Of a stretch of DNA of 64,000 nt, positions 17,739 through 27,307 are shown piece by piece; position 1 is the stretch's first letter, and the number at the start of each line of letters is the position of its first letter. Below the pieces are notes generated by a model. It did not search any database and was not told where the DNA came from. It saw only the letters and a program-made list of their open reading frames with translations. This DNA is from Aurantibrevibacter litoralis (GTDB taxonomy: Bacteria; Bacteroidota; Bacteroidia; Flavobacteriales; Flavobacteriaceae). The stretch lies in the NCBI RefSeq assembly GCF_034651555.1, contig NZ_JAYEEQ010000013.1, positions 1 to 64,000 of the forward strand. The letters are read 5' to 3'. A program made the translations under genes and the position numbers.

Positions 17739-20700
17739 ATGAAAGCAAAACTACTTTTACTGTTCGTTGGTCTCATATGCTATACCTCGGCCATCGGTCA
17801 GGTAAAAATTGGCGACAATCCACAAAATATAGATGCCTCTTCGCTCTTAGAATTAGAAAGTAACACTAGGGCACTGGTGATTACACGCATCACTACCGCC
17901 CAAATGAATGCCATGAATCCGTTGCAGGGTGCTGTTATTTATAATACGGACACCCAATGTTTGCATTATTTTAATGGGGGGGCATGGCTAAATCTATGCG
18001 AGGATCTTGGGCAATCGCGCACCTTTACGGCCAATGCACAAGTAAATCCTATTCCTACCATTGTGATTACCGAAAATCCGGATAACTTAAATTTTGAAGT
18101 AGGCCAGATTACAGGTGCCAATATTGTAGATGGTACCATTAATGGTGCCAACGACATACAAGCAGGATCGGTAACACAGAACAACTTGGCACTCAATTCG
18201 GTGGGGCGCGACCAATTGGTAGACAATGCCGTGACCCCGGCAGAAATAGACCTATCGGTGGTTACCTTAAACACCTTTACCAATGACGCCGGTTTTATAA
18301 CCGGTCCGGTAGTGAGTACCGATCCCAATAATGCGATTACCGAAGGCACAGATTTGGGTGCCTTTTATGACGATAGTCTGTTACAAGGGGGAATTAGTAC
18401 CAATGCCACCAACATTGACACAAACACGACTGCTATAGCTGCCAATGCCACCGCTATTACCAACAATAGCTCAGCTATTGCCACAAATGCAACGGCCATA
18501 GCTACGAATGTCGCCAACATCACAACAAACACAACCTATATAGCTGACAATGCATCCGGATTAGCGTTACATATTACGGCCGATGGGGATTTGGATGCTA
18601 ACAATGAAATTCAGAATTTAGAACAAGTTTTAACACAAGGTAATGCCGCTAATAATGGAATTACTAACCTCACTAACCCGATAAACCCCCAAGATGCAGC
18701 TACCAAGTTTTATGTGGACAGTGCCATTACCGTAGCTACGCCCAAGGTAGTAAGTGATGATGTTCCAAACTCAATTATTCAAGGAACCGATGGTGGGGCA
18801 TTATACGCAGATCCGGATAACGATGCAACTAATGAAATTCAAACCTTGGCGCAGGTACTTGCCGAAGGAGCGAATGCCAATGCTCTTATCCTATCCAATC
18901 TAGCAGATCCGGTTGCCGCACAAGATGCCGCTACAAAAGCTTATGTTGATAATACGCTTGCCGCTGGCTCAGGAGAAACCAATACCGCGAGCAATGAAGG
19001 TACAGCTGGCGTTGGTGTATTTGTGCAAAAAACAGGAACCAATCTTGAGTTTAGAAACATCAATGCAGGATCCAATCTGGTAACTATTACTGAGGACATG
19101 GTTAATAACGAAATTGATATTGATGTCAATGAGACCAATTTAACGATTTCCGAGAGTCAAATTTCAGATCTTAACCATACAGTGGATACCGATGACCAAA
19201 CAGCAACCGAGGTTCCTGTTGCCGCAACACCCCTAAACTATACGCCTTCGGATCCTAATGTGGAAAGCCATTTGGCTGCCATTGACACTGCTTTAGGTAC
19301 GGTAGGTACAGGAAGCACGGAAGAAGCCGATGGTATAACCATAACCGGGAGTGGAGCACCGGGTGATGGATTCAAAATAGAACCTTCTCCCATACTTGGT
19401 CAGTTCTTGCGCACAGAACCGATAACCGGAAATGTTATCTGGGATGATCTTCCTACAGGTACAGGTGGTGCGGTAATGTCAGATGGATCTACGATTATTG
19501 GCGATGGTGTTGCGACAGATTTGGCCGTACCTCTTGGTGGAATAACGACCACACAACTTTTGGATGGTACTGTACAAACCCTAGATATTGCCGATGATGC
19601 CGTAACTGCATCCAAAATAAACCCCGATGTGGCTGGAACTGGATTAATTCAAAATGCCATCACAGGAGCTTTGGAGATAGATCCTACCGCTGTTGTGGGC
19701 AACGGAAACATCACCTCTAACGACCTTATAGTGGGTGGGGATGTCAATGCCCTATTAGGAAACGTAACGCTCGATATTCTGGATGATGCCGTAACCGCAA
19801 CCAAAATAAACCCCGATGTGGCTGGAACTGGATTAATTCAAAATGCCATCACAGGAGCCTTGGAGATAGATCCTACGGCTGTTGTGGGCAACGGAAACAT
19901 CACTTCTAACGACCTTATAGTGGGTGGGGATACCAACGCCTTGTTAGGAAACGTAACACTCGATATTCTGGATGATGCCGTAACCGCATCCAAAATAAAC
20001 CCCGATGTGGCTGGAACTGGATTAATTCAAAATGCCATCACAGGAGCTTTGGAGATAGATCCTACCGCTGTTGTGGGCAACGGAAACATCACTTCTACCG
20101 ACCTTATAGTGGGCGGGGATGCCAACGCCTTGTTAGGAAACGTAACGCTCGATATTCTGGATGATGCTGTGACCACAGCCAAAATTCTAGATGCTAATGT
20201 AACCGAAGCTAAAATTGCACCCGGTGCAGCAGACCAAATTTTAAGAACGAACGCTACAGGAACCCTTGTAGAATGGGTTGATTTGCCCGTTACCACAGGC
20301 AGTACAGAATTGGCTGATCAAAACACCATTGTGGGCGACGGTTCCATTGGCAATGAATTTCAGGTTGCTGATGGCGGTATTACGGCCCAACAAATTGCCA
20401 ATGATGCCATAACAACCGATAAAATATTAGTAAACAGCGTAACTCCGGCCAAAATTCTCGGTGGTAACGAGGGTGACTTTCTAAGCACCAATGCCGCAGG
20501 GGATGCCGTTTGGACAAATGTTATCCCAAACACCATAACCGGAACACCAAACTCTTTATTCTTTGCCAATGCCACAGGGCTCCCTATCACAGCTGAAGAT
20601 ACGGGTTTGCCCGCAAATGAAAGGGCTTTATTTTGGGATCCTGCTGCCAGATCTTCTAGCGGTGCCTTATTTGTAGGATTAAACCCTAGCAGTGCCTTGA

Positions 20701-23216
20701 GTAATAACGCCAAGATGGTGGTAGCCGAACGCATTATTGGTTTGGCCTATCCACTTCAGTTAGTAAATGAAAGTGACGCCATAGGGGATGCCGTGGGCAT
20801 GTTGTTTTCAGCATCAACAAACATTAATACCACAACACACGGAAAGGGTGGCCTAGTCTATGAAAGAACGTTGACCAATTCCAGAGGTGATTTTCATTTA
20901 TTACAGAATCCGGATGCCGATACTACCAACCCTGAACTGGCCAATCATTCCGTACTGACCCTTAAAAATGATGGCAACTTAGTTTTAGGGCCAAATTCTA
21001 GAGCCATTGCGACCAACAAAAAGTTACATGTGGAAGGCACCATGAGACTCACAGCGCAGCTTTTTGACGAAAACGACGAATCCGGAACACCAGGACAAGT
21101 ACTTTCCACAACGGCATCGGGGGTTGATTGGATTGATCTTCCTGCAGGAAGCACTCCATTGGTATTTGACAACACCACCCTTTCCGGAGATGGCTCCATA
21201 GCTACGCCATACACCGTTGCCGACAATGCGATATCAGAAATAAAAATCCAAAATGATGCCGTTACTACCGCTAAAATTTTAGATGCCAATGTAACCCCAA
21301 CTAAAATTGAACCCTCTTTAACTAATGGCCAAGTACTGACTACAGTTGGCGGCATTGCCGTTTGGGAAGACTTACCTCCGGGAGGAGCTATACTGGAGTT
21401 TGATTCTGCAACCATTGCAGGGGACGGTTCCATAGCTACACCTTACACCGTGGCAGATGATGGAATCTCCACAACACAAATCGCCAACGCAACTATCTTA
21501 GGGGAAGACATCAACCAGATGAGCGCAACAGACGGTCAGGTTCTTAAATGGAACAACACCTCGGGCGTTTGGGAGCCTGCCAATGATTTTGGGAACAATT
21601 TTTTTGCAGGTAATGGATTAACCCTAAACGTGAGCACATTCGACGTAAATACAGATAACGCTACTATTGGAATCAATGGTGCTGATAATTTAGAAGTTTT
21701 AGACGGCGGCATCACTACCCAAAAAATTGCCGATGATGCGGTTACCACTACCAAAATATTGGATGCCAATGTAACCCCTACCAAACTTGAGCCGGGCAAC
21801 TCAGGACAATTCTTAAGTACCAATCTGGCCGGGGATGTCGAATGGACAGCCGTAACGCCAGGTTCCGTTTTAGGCACACCGCAATCCCTATTTTTTGCAG
21901 ACACCGATGGCACCGCAATAACTGCAGAAGCTACAGGATTCCCTTTAAATTTTAGAGCGTTGTTCTGGAATCCAACATCCAGATTTGAAAGCGGTGCTCT
22001 TTTTATTGGTTTAAAGCCGGATAGCCCCACTCCCAACCTTCCAGCTGAGCCTTTTGCTAAAGTCGTTATTGCCGAACGATTAAATAATCAATTAGTCTTT
22101 CCCCTTAAATTGGTAAATGAAAGCAATGTTAATTTTAACACATCGGCTGGGATCTTATTTTCAACAGAACGGACAGGAACCCACGGGAAAGGAGCCTTAG
22201 TATATGAAAGAATGGAAACACAGGGTAGAGGTGATTTCCATTTTTTGCAAAATTCAGATAACAACAATGCAAATCCCAATTTGGCAACCTCTGTCATGAC
22301 CATCAAAAACAACGGCAATGTCATTATTGCTCCAAATTCGCGAAATTTAACCCCTCAACCCCCTCAAAAACTCTATGTAGGCGGGGATATGCGGCTCACA
22401 GAAGGTTTCTTTGATGCTTCAGGGAATCAAGGAGCATTAGGGCAAATCCTTTCCTCTACAGGAGCAGGTACCGCGTGGATAAATCCACCTCCTGCGGGTG
22501 GGGGAGGTAATCTTTCGGATACCAACCTTAGTCAAAACGGTGATTTGGTAAGAACCTATGAAATTACCAATGCAACCCAAAGTTTAGTTTTTTCAGGTGC
22601 AGGAAATGTAGGTATAGGAAACTTTGGGGGTGCTAATCCAGCTTTATCAAGTGATAAATTGGATGTAAATGGTCAAATAAGAGCTAGACAAGGTTTTGCG
22701 GCAAATACTGGGTCTGTAGGTCAACCAAGTTATGGTTTTCATACTGGAGGCGATTCAAATACGGGCATGTATCGTCCGGCAACAGATGAAATCGGTTTCT
22801 CAGTCGGTGGAGTTGAAGCTTTACGTGTTGATGAATACTCAATGGGAAACACACAAGTGCTTATTCAAGAAAGATTAGGAATTGGTTTCAATTTACCTCA
22901 AAACAGCAATTATTCCGGTGCAAACGTTCATAGCACATTGCAGGTGACTGGTTCCTTTGCCACAGCTATTTTTACAACTTCAGGAAACTTAGGCTTAAAC
23001 GACACCCATCATACTATAATTCTTGGCGGGAATCATGACATAACGTTGCCTCCTGCTGCCACTTTTGTAGGTAGAATTTATATTATTAAAAACACAACCG
23101 GTACTTCACCAACGATTGACTCTTATGTAGATTCGCTTGGCGTTCCAACAACAAACATTCCCGCCGGGGTAATTCATTTACAAAGTGATGGAACGAACTG
23201 GCAGCAAATCAACTAA
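17739..23216 (+). CDS. Giant repetitive surface/adhesin-like protein
   Basis: 1825 residues with a signal peptide (cleavage near residue 20, AIG/QV). An N-terminal flavobacterial module (about 20-90, GAVIYNTDTQCLHYFNGGAW) is followed by a Thr/Ala/Asn-rich heptad-like stretch (about 221-275) resembling trimeric tail-fibre or autotransporter stalks. Many DDAVTxxKI motifs follow, including three near-identical 63-residue repeats (619-807). Two long duplicated modules are centred near 1030 and 1480 (HGKGxLVYER). A tail-fibre-like block lies near 1680 (GMYRPATDEIGFSVGG). It has no recognisable T9SS sorting domain. The stop codon directly abuts the start of a T9SS cargo gene. Probably a secreted fibrous protein; the function is not established. 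Confidence 0.85.
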   Translation: MKAKLLLLFVGLICYTSAIGQVKIGDNPQNIDASSLLELESNTRALVITRITTAQMNAMNPLQGAVIYNTDTQCLHYFNGGAWLNLCEDLGQSRTFTANAQVNPIPTIVITENPDNLNFEVGQITGANIVDGTINGANDIQAGSVTQNNLALNSVGRDQLVDNAVTPAEIDLSVVTLNTFTNDAGFITGPVVSTDPNNAITEGTDLGAFYDDSLLQGGISTNATNIDTNTTAIAANATAITNNSSAIATNATAIATNVANITTNTTYIADNASGLALHITADGDLDANNEIQNLEQVLTQGNAANNGITNLTNPINPQDAATKFYVDSAITVATPKVVSDDVPNSIIQGTDGGALYADPDNDATNEIQTLAQVLAEGANANALILSNLADPVAAQDAATKAYVDNTLAAGSGETNTASNEGTAGVGVFVQKTGTNLEFRNINAGSNLVTITEDMVNNEIDIDVNETNLTISESQISDLNHTVDTDDQTATEVPVAATPLNYTPSDPNVESHLAAIDTALGTVGTGSTEEADGITITGSGAPGDGFKIEPSPILGQFLRTEPITGNVIWDDLPTGTGGAVMSDGSTIIGDGVATDLAVPLGGITTTQLLDGTVQTLDIADDAVTASKINPDVAGTGLIQNAITGALEIDPTAVVGNGNITSNDLIVGGDVNALLGNVTLDILDDAVTATKINPDVAGTGLIQNAITGALEIDPTAVVGNGNITSNDLIVGGDTNALLGNVTLDILDDAVTASKINPDVAGTGLIQNAITGALEIDPTAVVGNGNITSTDLIVGGDANALLGNVTLDILDDAVTTAKILDANVTEAKIAPGAADQILRTNATGTLVEWVDLPVTTGSTELADQNTIVGDGSIGNEFQVADGGITAQQIANDAITTDKILVNSVTPAKILGGNEGDFLSTNAAGDAVWTNVIPNTITGTPNSLFFANATGLPITAEDTGLPANERALFWDPAARSSSGALFVGLNPSSALSNNAKMVVAERIIGLAYPLQLVNESDAIGDAVGMLFSASTNINTTTHGKGGLVYERTLTNSRGDFHLLQNPDADTTNPELANHSVLTLKNDGNLVLGPNSRAIATNKKLHVEGTMRLTAQLFDENDESGTPGQVLSTTASGVDWIDLPAGSTPLVFDNTTLSGDGSIATPYTVADNAISEIKIQNDAVTTAKILDANVTPTKIEPSLTNGQVLTTVGGIAVWEDLPPGGAILEFDSATIAGDGSIATPYTVADDGISTTQIANATILGEDINQMSATDGQVLKWNNTSGVWEPANDFGNNFFAGNGLTLNVSTFDVNTDNATIGINGADNLEVLDGGITTQKIADDAVTTTKILDANVTPTKLEPGNSGQFLSTNLAGDVEWTAVTPGSVLGTPQSLFFADTDGTAITAEATGFPLNFRALFWNPTSRFESGALFIGLKPDSPTPNLPAEPFAKVVIAERLNNQLVFPLKLVNESNVNFNTSAGILFSTERTGTHGKGALVYERMETQGRGDFHFLQNSDNNNANPNLATSVMTIKNNGNVIIAPNSRNLTPQPPQKLYVGGDMRLTEGFFDASGNQGALGQILSSTGAGTAWINPPPAGGGGNLSDTNLSQNGDLVRTYEITNATQSLVFSGAGNVGIGNFGGANPALSSDKLDVNGQIRARQGFAANTGSVGQPSYGFHTGGDSNTGMYRPATDEIGFSVGGVEALRVDEYSMGNTQVLIQERLGIGFNLPQNSNYSGANVHSTLQVTGSFATAIFTTSGNLGLNDTHHTIILGGNHDITLPPAATFVGRIYIIKNTTGTSPTIDSYVDSLGVPTTNIPAGVIHLQSDGTNWQQIN
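19593..20159 (+). repeat. Three 189-bp in-frame tandem repeats
   Basis: Copies at 19593-19781, 19782-19970 and 19971-20159 are almost identical in DNA, each encoding 63 residues starting DDAVTA(S/T)KINPDV. A fourth, diverging unit starts at 20160. The few differences are mostly single bases, so the expansion is recent or kept uniform by recombination. Confidence 0.93.
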
Positions 23217-24365
23217 ATGAAAAATAGAACCCTCATCGCAGTATTCCTTGTTGGCTTTTTCTCCCAAGCCCAAACCGCCCTGTACAACAGTGGCAACCTG
23301 CGTATTCACAGCAATGGGCAATTGGGCTTCCACACCAACCTGATCAACGACAACACCTTCGACCAAAACCAAGGGTTGGCCGGCTTCTATGGCGCCAATG
23401 CCCTAAACGTTTCGGGTGCCTTTGTGCCCCAATTTTTTGATGTAGAAGTGGCCGTGACCAACGGCCTGTTTCTTAACACCGGGCTGGCATCCGAGAACAA
23501 CACCAACTTTATTGTGGGCGATGTAGTTACGCCCCGCAACCAGCCCGATGTTTTTTACCACTTTTTACAAGATGCCTTTTTTGTAGGCGAGGGCAATGCC
23601 ACCAAAATTGATGGGTATGCCGCGGTGAGCGGGCAACAAAACTTTAGCTTTCCGGTAGGCGATGCCGTATTCTTACGCCCCCTTATTCTAAATGCCACCG
23701 GCACTACACCCTTTGCCAAAGCAGCGTATTTTTTTGAAAACCCCAATAGTCCCACTACCTTTCCGGCCTTCGATACGGAACGTAGACCCAGAACACTAGG
23801 TCCGGTGAGTACCGTAGAATTTTGGCGGTTAGAAGGCGAGACTTCGGCCAGCATCAGTATCAGTTGGAATGAGCGAAGCAACATTGCTGCCCTTAATGCC
23901 GATGTAAACACGATTATCCCCGTGGGTTGGAGCAAAACAGGCAATATTTGGGTTTCGCTGGGTGTTACCGCTCGCGGTGGCGATCTTAGTCAGGGTTTTG
24001 TCACCTCAGAAAATTTTGTACCCGACAGTTACGAAATTATTACGTTTGGCAGTTTGGCTACTCCGGAAGACATCCTAACCTTAGACAACTACATTGTAAC
24101 CCCCAACGGAGACGGCATCAACGATGAGCTCATCATTCCCGAACTGGAACTTTCGCCAAATAACAACGTCCGTATTTTTGATCGCAACGGTCTGTTAGTC
24201 TTCGAGATGCAGAATTATACCAATGAGTTTAACGGCTTTGCCAACACCGGAAGTTTGGTCATCAATAGAGAAGCAGGCCTGCCCCAAGGGGTGTATTTTT
24301 ACTTGGTAAGCCTAGACGATTTAGGCATGGATTTTCAGGGTTTCTTGTATTTAAGCACAAAGTAG
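23217..24365 (+). CDS. T9SS type B sorting domain (gliding-associated) protein
   Basis: 382 residues with a signal peptide (FFSQAQ/TA). A large extracellular region without a known domain leads to a C-terminal type B sorting domain (about 285-382). Its hallmarks are NYIVTPNGDGINDEL, VRIFDRNGLLVF and a final GVYFYLV, GFLYL block. This should direct export by the type IX system. The ATG follows the TAA of the giant upstream gene with no spacer, so the two are almost certainly co-expressed and may work together at the surface. The mature part is visibly richer in G and C (ACC, GCC, GGC codons) than the upstream gene. Confidence 0.88.
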   Translation: MKNRTLIAVFLVGFFSQAQTALYNSGNLRIHSNGQLGFHTNLINDNTFDQNQGLAGFYGANALNVSGAFVPQFFDVEVAVTNGLFLNTGLASENNTNFIVGDVVTPRNQPDVFYHFLQDAFFVGEGNATKIDGYAAVSGQQNFSFPVGDAVFLRPLILNATGTTPFAKAAYFFENPNSPTTFPAFDTERRPRTLGPVSTVEFWRLEGETSASISISWNERSNIAALNADVNTIIPVGWSKTGNIWVSLGVTARGGDLSQGFVTSENFVPDSYEIITFGSLATPEDILTLDNYIVTPNGDGINDELIIPELELSPNNNVRIFDRNGLLVFEMQNYTNEFNGFANTGSLVINREAGLPQGVYFYLVSLDDLGMDFQGFLYLSTK

Positions 24366-24535
24366 GACATAGCTACTTGGATTACCATTTTATACGACCA
24401 AAGGAGGTCGAAAAATGAAAGCTGATAGTACACTCAACTAAAAAATAGCAACAAGGAACGCTATAAAAACACCAAAAAAAATTCACTTTCGCCTATTTTA
24501 AGTACTTTTAGTTTCTTTTAATAGCACATTTTTTA

Positions 24536-24997
24536 ATGGAATTAGTACTTAAAGAACAGTTGAAAGTGAAAGCCATTCGTGCGGTAGATACCTATGCTGT
24601 AAGGCATCCGGTATTGCGTGCCGGAAAACCCATAGACACTTGCGCTTTTGCTGGAGACGACCTCGATACTACCTTTCATTTGGGCTGTTTTTACGAGGAT
24701 GAACTTATTGGTGTGGCCTCCTTTTTAGAAAATGACCATGCGGAACATCATCTTATCAATGCGGGGCAACTTCGAGGTATGGCGGTACTACAAACACACC
24801 AAGGCAAAGGCATTGGAAAAATACTTCTTACCTTTGGAGAGGCGCAATTGCGTACAAAACATAAATCAGTCGTTTGGATGAACGCCCGTGAGGTTGCCGT
24901 TCCTTTCTATACCAAATTAGGGTATGCTATTATTGGCAATGTTTTTGATGTACCGGGAATTGGCCCACATTATGTCATGCACAAAACCATAGGCTAA
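24536..24997 (+). CDS. GNAT family N-acetyltransferase (ElaA-like)
   Basis: 153 residues of a single GNAT fold. The acetyl-CoA loop is QTHQGKGIGK (motif A), followed by VPFYTKLGYAIIG. RGMAV before the loop and the start VRHPVLRAGKP fit the ElaA/YjcF-like group. The substrate is unknown. Its own transcript is likely, since flanking gaps are 170 and 101 bp. Confidence 0.87.
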   Translation: MELVLKEQLKVKAIRAVDTYAVRHPVLRAGKPIDTCAFAGDDLDTTFHLGCFYEDELIGVASFLENDHAEHHLINAGQLRGMAVLQTHQGKGIGKILLTFGEAQLRTKHKSVVWMNAREVAVPFYTKLGYAIIGNVFDVPGIGPHYVMHKTIG

Positions 24998-25098
24998 ACA
25001 ACGAAAAACCCAATTTGAATACTAAAAAGATAGAAAAACGCCTCCCGAACTTAATGCCATAACCAACGAATACGCTGTATTTTGTAAAACGCTATCCC

Positions 25099-25833
25099 AT
25101 GAAACGAAGATCCTTTATAAAAAAAAGTAGTGCCTCAGGATTAGCACTGAGCCTAGCCCCTAATTTGTTGCTTCCTCAAGGCAATCTTTATTCTACCGCA
25201 GAATTAATGGGTAAAGAAAAAATAGCGCTTTTCGGAAAAGACATTAACCTCAGGGAGTCTGCACACCTTTCCTTTTTAGAAATGAAAAAGGCTGCTTACA
25301 GTGATGGCTTCAACATAAAAATCGTCAGTGGGTATCGTGATTTTGCGCGGCAGGAAGCTATTTGGGAGCGAAAATACCAACAATATACCGCAGAAGATGG
25401 CATGACGCCAATGAAAGCTATCGACAAGATAATCGCTTATTCTACCATTCCCGGTACCAGCCGGCATCATTGGGGTACCGATATTGATATCATCGATGCC
25501 TACCCCAGAGTTAACGGCGATGTGCTGGATCCCGCTAAATTTGAAGAGGGTGGGCCTTTTGCGAACTTTAAAAAATGGCTCGATGAAAATGCCAAAAAAC
25601 ACCATTTTTATTTGGTATACACCAACAACCCAAAAAGACGCGGCTTTAAATACGAACCTTGGCACTACAGCTATGCCCCTATTTCTATAGATATGTTAAG
25701 TGCGTTCCGAAAAAGAAATATTATGCAACTGATACAGAAGGAAGATTTTGCCGGCAGCGAACATTTTACCTCAGGATTTTTAAGAACCTATATTACAGAT
25801 AATATATTAGATATTAATCCCGATCTTTTATAA
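25099..25833 (+). CDS. Tat-exported M15 family metallopeptidase (VanY-like D,D-carboxypeptidase)
   Basis: 244 residues. The N-terminus RRSFIKK with a hydrophobic stretch (ASGLALSLAPNLL) is a twin-arginine signal, so the enzyme should cross the membrane folded. The M15B zinc site is visible: SGYRDFARQ, then SRHHWGTDID (His and Asp ligands) and EPWHYSY (third His). It likely trims D-Ala from peptidoglycan peptides in the periplasm. Use of Tat rather than Sec is consistent with tatA at 12315-12596. It is followed 40 bp later by an M48 peptidase on the same strand. Confidence 0.9.
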   Translation: MKRRSFIKKSSASGLALSLAPNLLLPQGNLYSTAELMGKEKIALFGKDINLRESAHLSFLEMKKAAYSDGFNIKIVSGYRDFARQEAIWERKYQQYTAEDGMTPMKAIDKIIAYSTIPGTSRHHWGTDIDIIDAYPRVNGDVLDPAKFEEGGPFANFKKWLDENAKKHHFYLVYTNNPKRRGFKYEPWHYSYAPISIDMLSAFRKRNIMQLIQKEDFAGSEHFTSGFLRTYITDNILDINPDLL

Positions 25834-25873
25834 GTATTTTGTATTTTGTTTCGGTTAAAAAACCTTTTCTTCT

Positions 25874-26641
25874 ATGAACAGAGGCAGTTGGAAAATTCGT
25901 ATTTTCATTGGGTTAGCTATCGTGGCTTTCGCCTTTGTGCAACGCTGTAGCAATAGCGAAACCAATCCGTACACCCAACGGGTACAAAATATCAATATGA
26001 CGCCGGAGCAAGAAATTGCGATCGGACTTCAAAGCACTCCGGAAATTGCCCAACAACACGGAGGCCTATACCCGGACGATCGTTTACAAGCGCACGTAGA
26101 CGCCATAGGCAATACCCTAGTTCAAAATAGTATTGCCAAGGATACTCCATACCGGTACGACTTTCATTTATTAGCCGATGAACGTACCATAAACGCCTTT
26201 GCCCTTCCCGGTGGACAAATATTTATAACCTATGCTCTGTTTGCACAATTAAATGAAGCACAACTTGCCGGAGTCTTGGGTCACGAAATAGGCCACGTAA
26301 TTGGCCGGCATTCTGCGGAGCGCATTGCCGAGGGCAGCTTTTGGCAAACCGTAACAATGGGAGCGTCGGTAGGTGCCGATGCCGGAAACATCGTAGGGCA
26401 GATAGGCCAAAATACCTTATTAAAAAATGGTAGGGGAGACGAGCTGGAAAGCGACGAACTGGGGGTGCTTTTAATGATGCAATCAGGATACGACCCTCTG
26501 GAACTCATCCAAGTTATGAAAATTTTAAAGACCGCTGCCGGTCCCAATCGTGTTCCCGAATTTCAAAGTACCCACCCCGACCCGGAAAACAGAATCGATA
26601 AAATAAAAGAGGCCATTAAAAAATATAAAGCGCAATTTTAA
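25874..26641 (+). CDS. M48 family metalloprotease (LoiP/BepA-like)
   Basis: 255 residues with one N-terminal hydrophobic segment (10-22) that may be a signal anchor. VQRC at 22-25 is a poor lipobox. The zinc site is His137-Glu138-x-x-His141 (GHEIGHVIGRH), with Glu190 of ELESDELG as the likely third ligand. Periplasmic M48 enzymes of this size degrade misfolded outer-membrane proteins. It is probably co-transcribed with the M15 peptidase upstream (40-bp gap), suggesting an envelope maintenance pair. Confidence 0.9.
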   Translation: MNRGSWKIRIFIGLAIVAFAFVQRCSNSETNPYTQRVQNINMTPEQEIAIGLQSTPEIAQQHGGLYPDDRLQAHVDAIGNTLVQNSIAKDTPYRYDFHLLADERTINAFALPGGQIFITYALFAQLNEAQLAGVLGHEIGHVIGRHSAERIAEGSFWQTVTMGASVGADAGNIVGQIGQNTLLKNGRGDELESDELGVLLMMQSGYDPLELIQVMKILKTAAGPNRVPEFQSTHPDPENRIDKIKEAIKKYKAQF

Positions 26642-26679
26642 ATTTAGTGGCGTAAATAATACCGTATTTCCAAAAAAAA

Positions 26680-26709
26680 TTGTAAGTTTGGTATTCCCTC
26701 GTATCTTTA
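26680..26709 (+). promoter_or_regulatory. Promoter of the 55-residue membrane protein
   Basis: TTG at 26680-26682, a 19-nt spacer and TATCTTTA at 26702-26709. This is a near-consensus Bacteroidetes promoter 55 nt before the ATG at 26764. Confidence 0.55.
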
Positions 26710-26763
26710 TCTACCAAAGTTTAACCCCTTATAGCTTTTAAATATGTATTTAAACAGAACTAT

Positions 26764-26931
26764 ATGGGCTCAATACTACACTTTAAAAATATTTACGCAG
26801 AGGCTTTTGATGATTGCAAGCCGCAGATCGTAGTGGTCTTTCTAAAAATTTATGCCGTATTTTGTGCGGTAATGCTTTTTATGGCGCTTTATGCCTTCTT
26901 ATACCGGGCATTTACCGGGTTTAATTTCTAG
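26764..26931 (+). CDS. Small membrane protein, 55 residues (DUF6747-like)
   Basis: A short gene framed by a promoter (26680-26709) and an intrinsic terminator starting at the base after its stop. The product has a polar N-terminus (residues 1-20, two acidic residues and a Cys) and one long hydrophobic helix (about 24-46) ending YRAFTGFNF. It resembles small flavobacterial proteins of the DUF6747 type, though that name is from memory. The function is unknown. The tight transcription signals argue that it is real. Confidence 0.65.
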   Translation: MGSILHFKNIYAEAFDDCKPQIVVVFLKIYAVFCAVMLFMALYAFLYRAFTGFNF

Positions 26932-26952
26932 ACGATTTTAATCGTATTTTTT
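26932..26952 (+). terminator. Terminator of the small membrane-protein gene
   Basis: ACGATT, TT, AATCGT hairpin followed by ATTTTTT, starting directly after the TAG stop. Confidence 0.7.
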
Positions 26953-27276
26953 CGAAAACTACCAACTATACCACTTTTACTTTGAAAGCCATTGGTAATC
27001 CAGTGGCTTTTGTGTTGGTTTGGTAAAGATGAATTTAGACCACAATAGGATTAACTGTCAAAAGTCCCCTTTAGCAAATAGTATAGCCCATGGATAAAAG
27101 AACATCAATGGATACGACAAGTTTAGGAAGCATAGCGTCAAAATGATCCTTATTAATGGATAAATTCATTAAAATAGATGCATTTATGATCTTTAGCTCA
27201 CGGTTTAAACCTTGTGCTTCTATTTTGTTCTCTAAAAAATAAGGTAAAGGATACAGCGATACTTGTATAATCGCAT

Positions 27277-27284
27277 TATTTTTG
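27277..27284 (+). promoter_or_regulatory. -7 box of gpmI
   Basis: TATTTTTG, an exact TAnnTTTG match, 23 nt before the ATG at 27308. It lies inside the open-frame extension that begins at 27263, which rules out that longer start. Confidence 0.5.
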
Positions 27285-27307
27285 CAGTAGATTATAAAAC
27301 AACACCC

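Larger units (their letters stand above)
26932..27307. other. 376-bp intergenic region upstream of gpmI
   Basis: Begins with the terminator above. A second hairpin follows at 26985-27010 (AAAGCCATTGG, TAAT, CCAGTGGCTTT, 11 bp with one G-T pair) and may be a backup terminator. A possible decayed frame at 27091-27241 is interrupted by TGA and is not called. The gpmI promoter box lies at 27277-27284. Confidence 0.5.

Noticed and set aside
20945..22324. Long antisense open frames within the giant surface-protein gene
   Set aside because: They follow from the biased codon use of the repetitive sense gene, lack starts with ribosome sites and encode no recognisable domains.
24395..24441. Hairpin CGACC/GGTCG with an 8-codon ORF after a GGAGG sequence
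   Set aside because: The GGAGG is part of the hairpin and the ORF is too short to support. The stem has no U-run, so it was not called a terminator either.
27091..27241. Frame with an internal TGA upstream of gpmI that could be a decayed small gene
   Set aside because: Only about 50 codons, no family resemblance and no transcription signals; too weak to call a pseudogene.
27263..27307. N-terminal extension of gpmI
   Set aside because: It contains the TATTTTTG promoter box, and the added residues are not found in the family.
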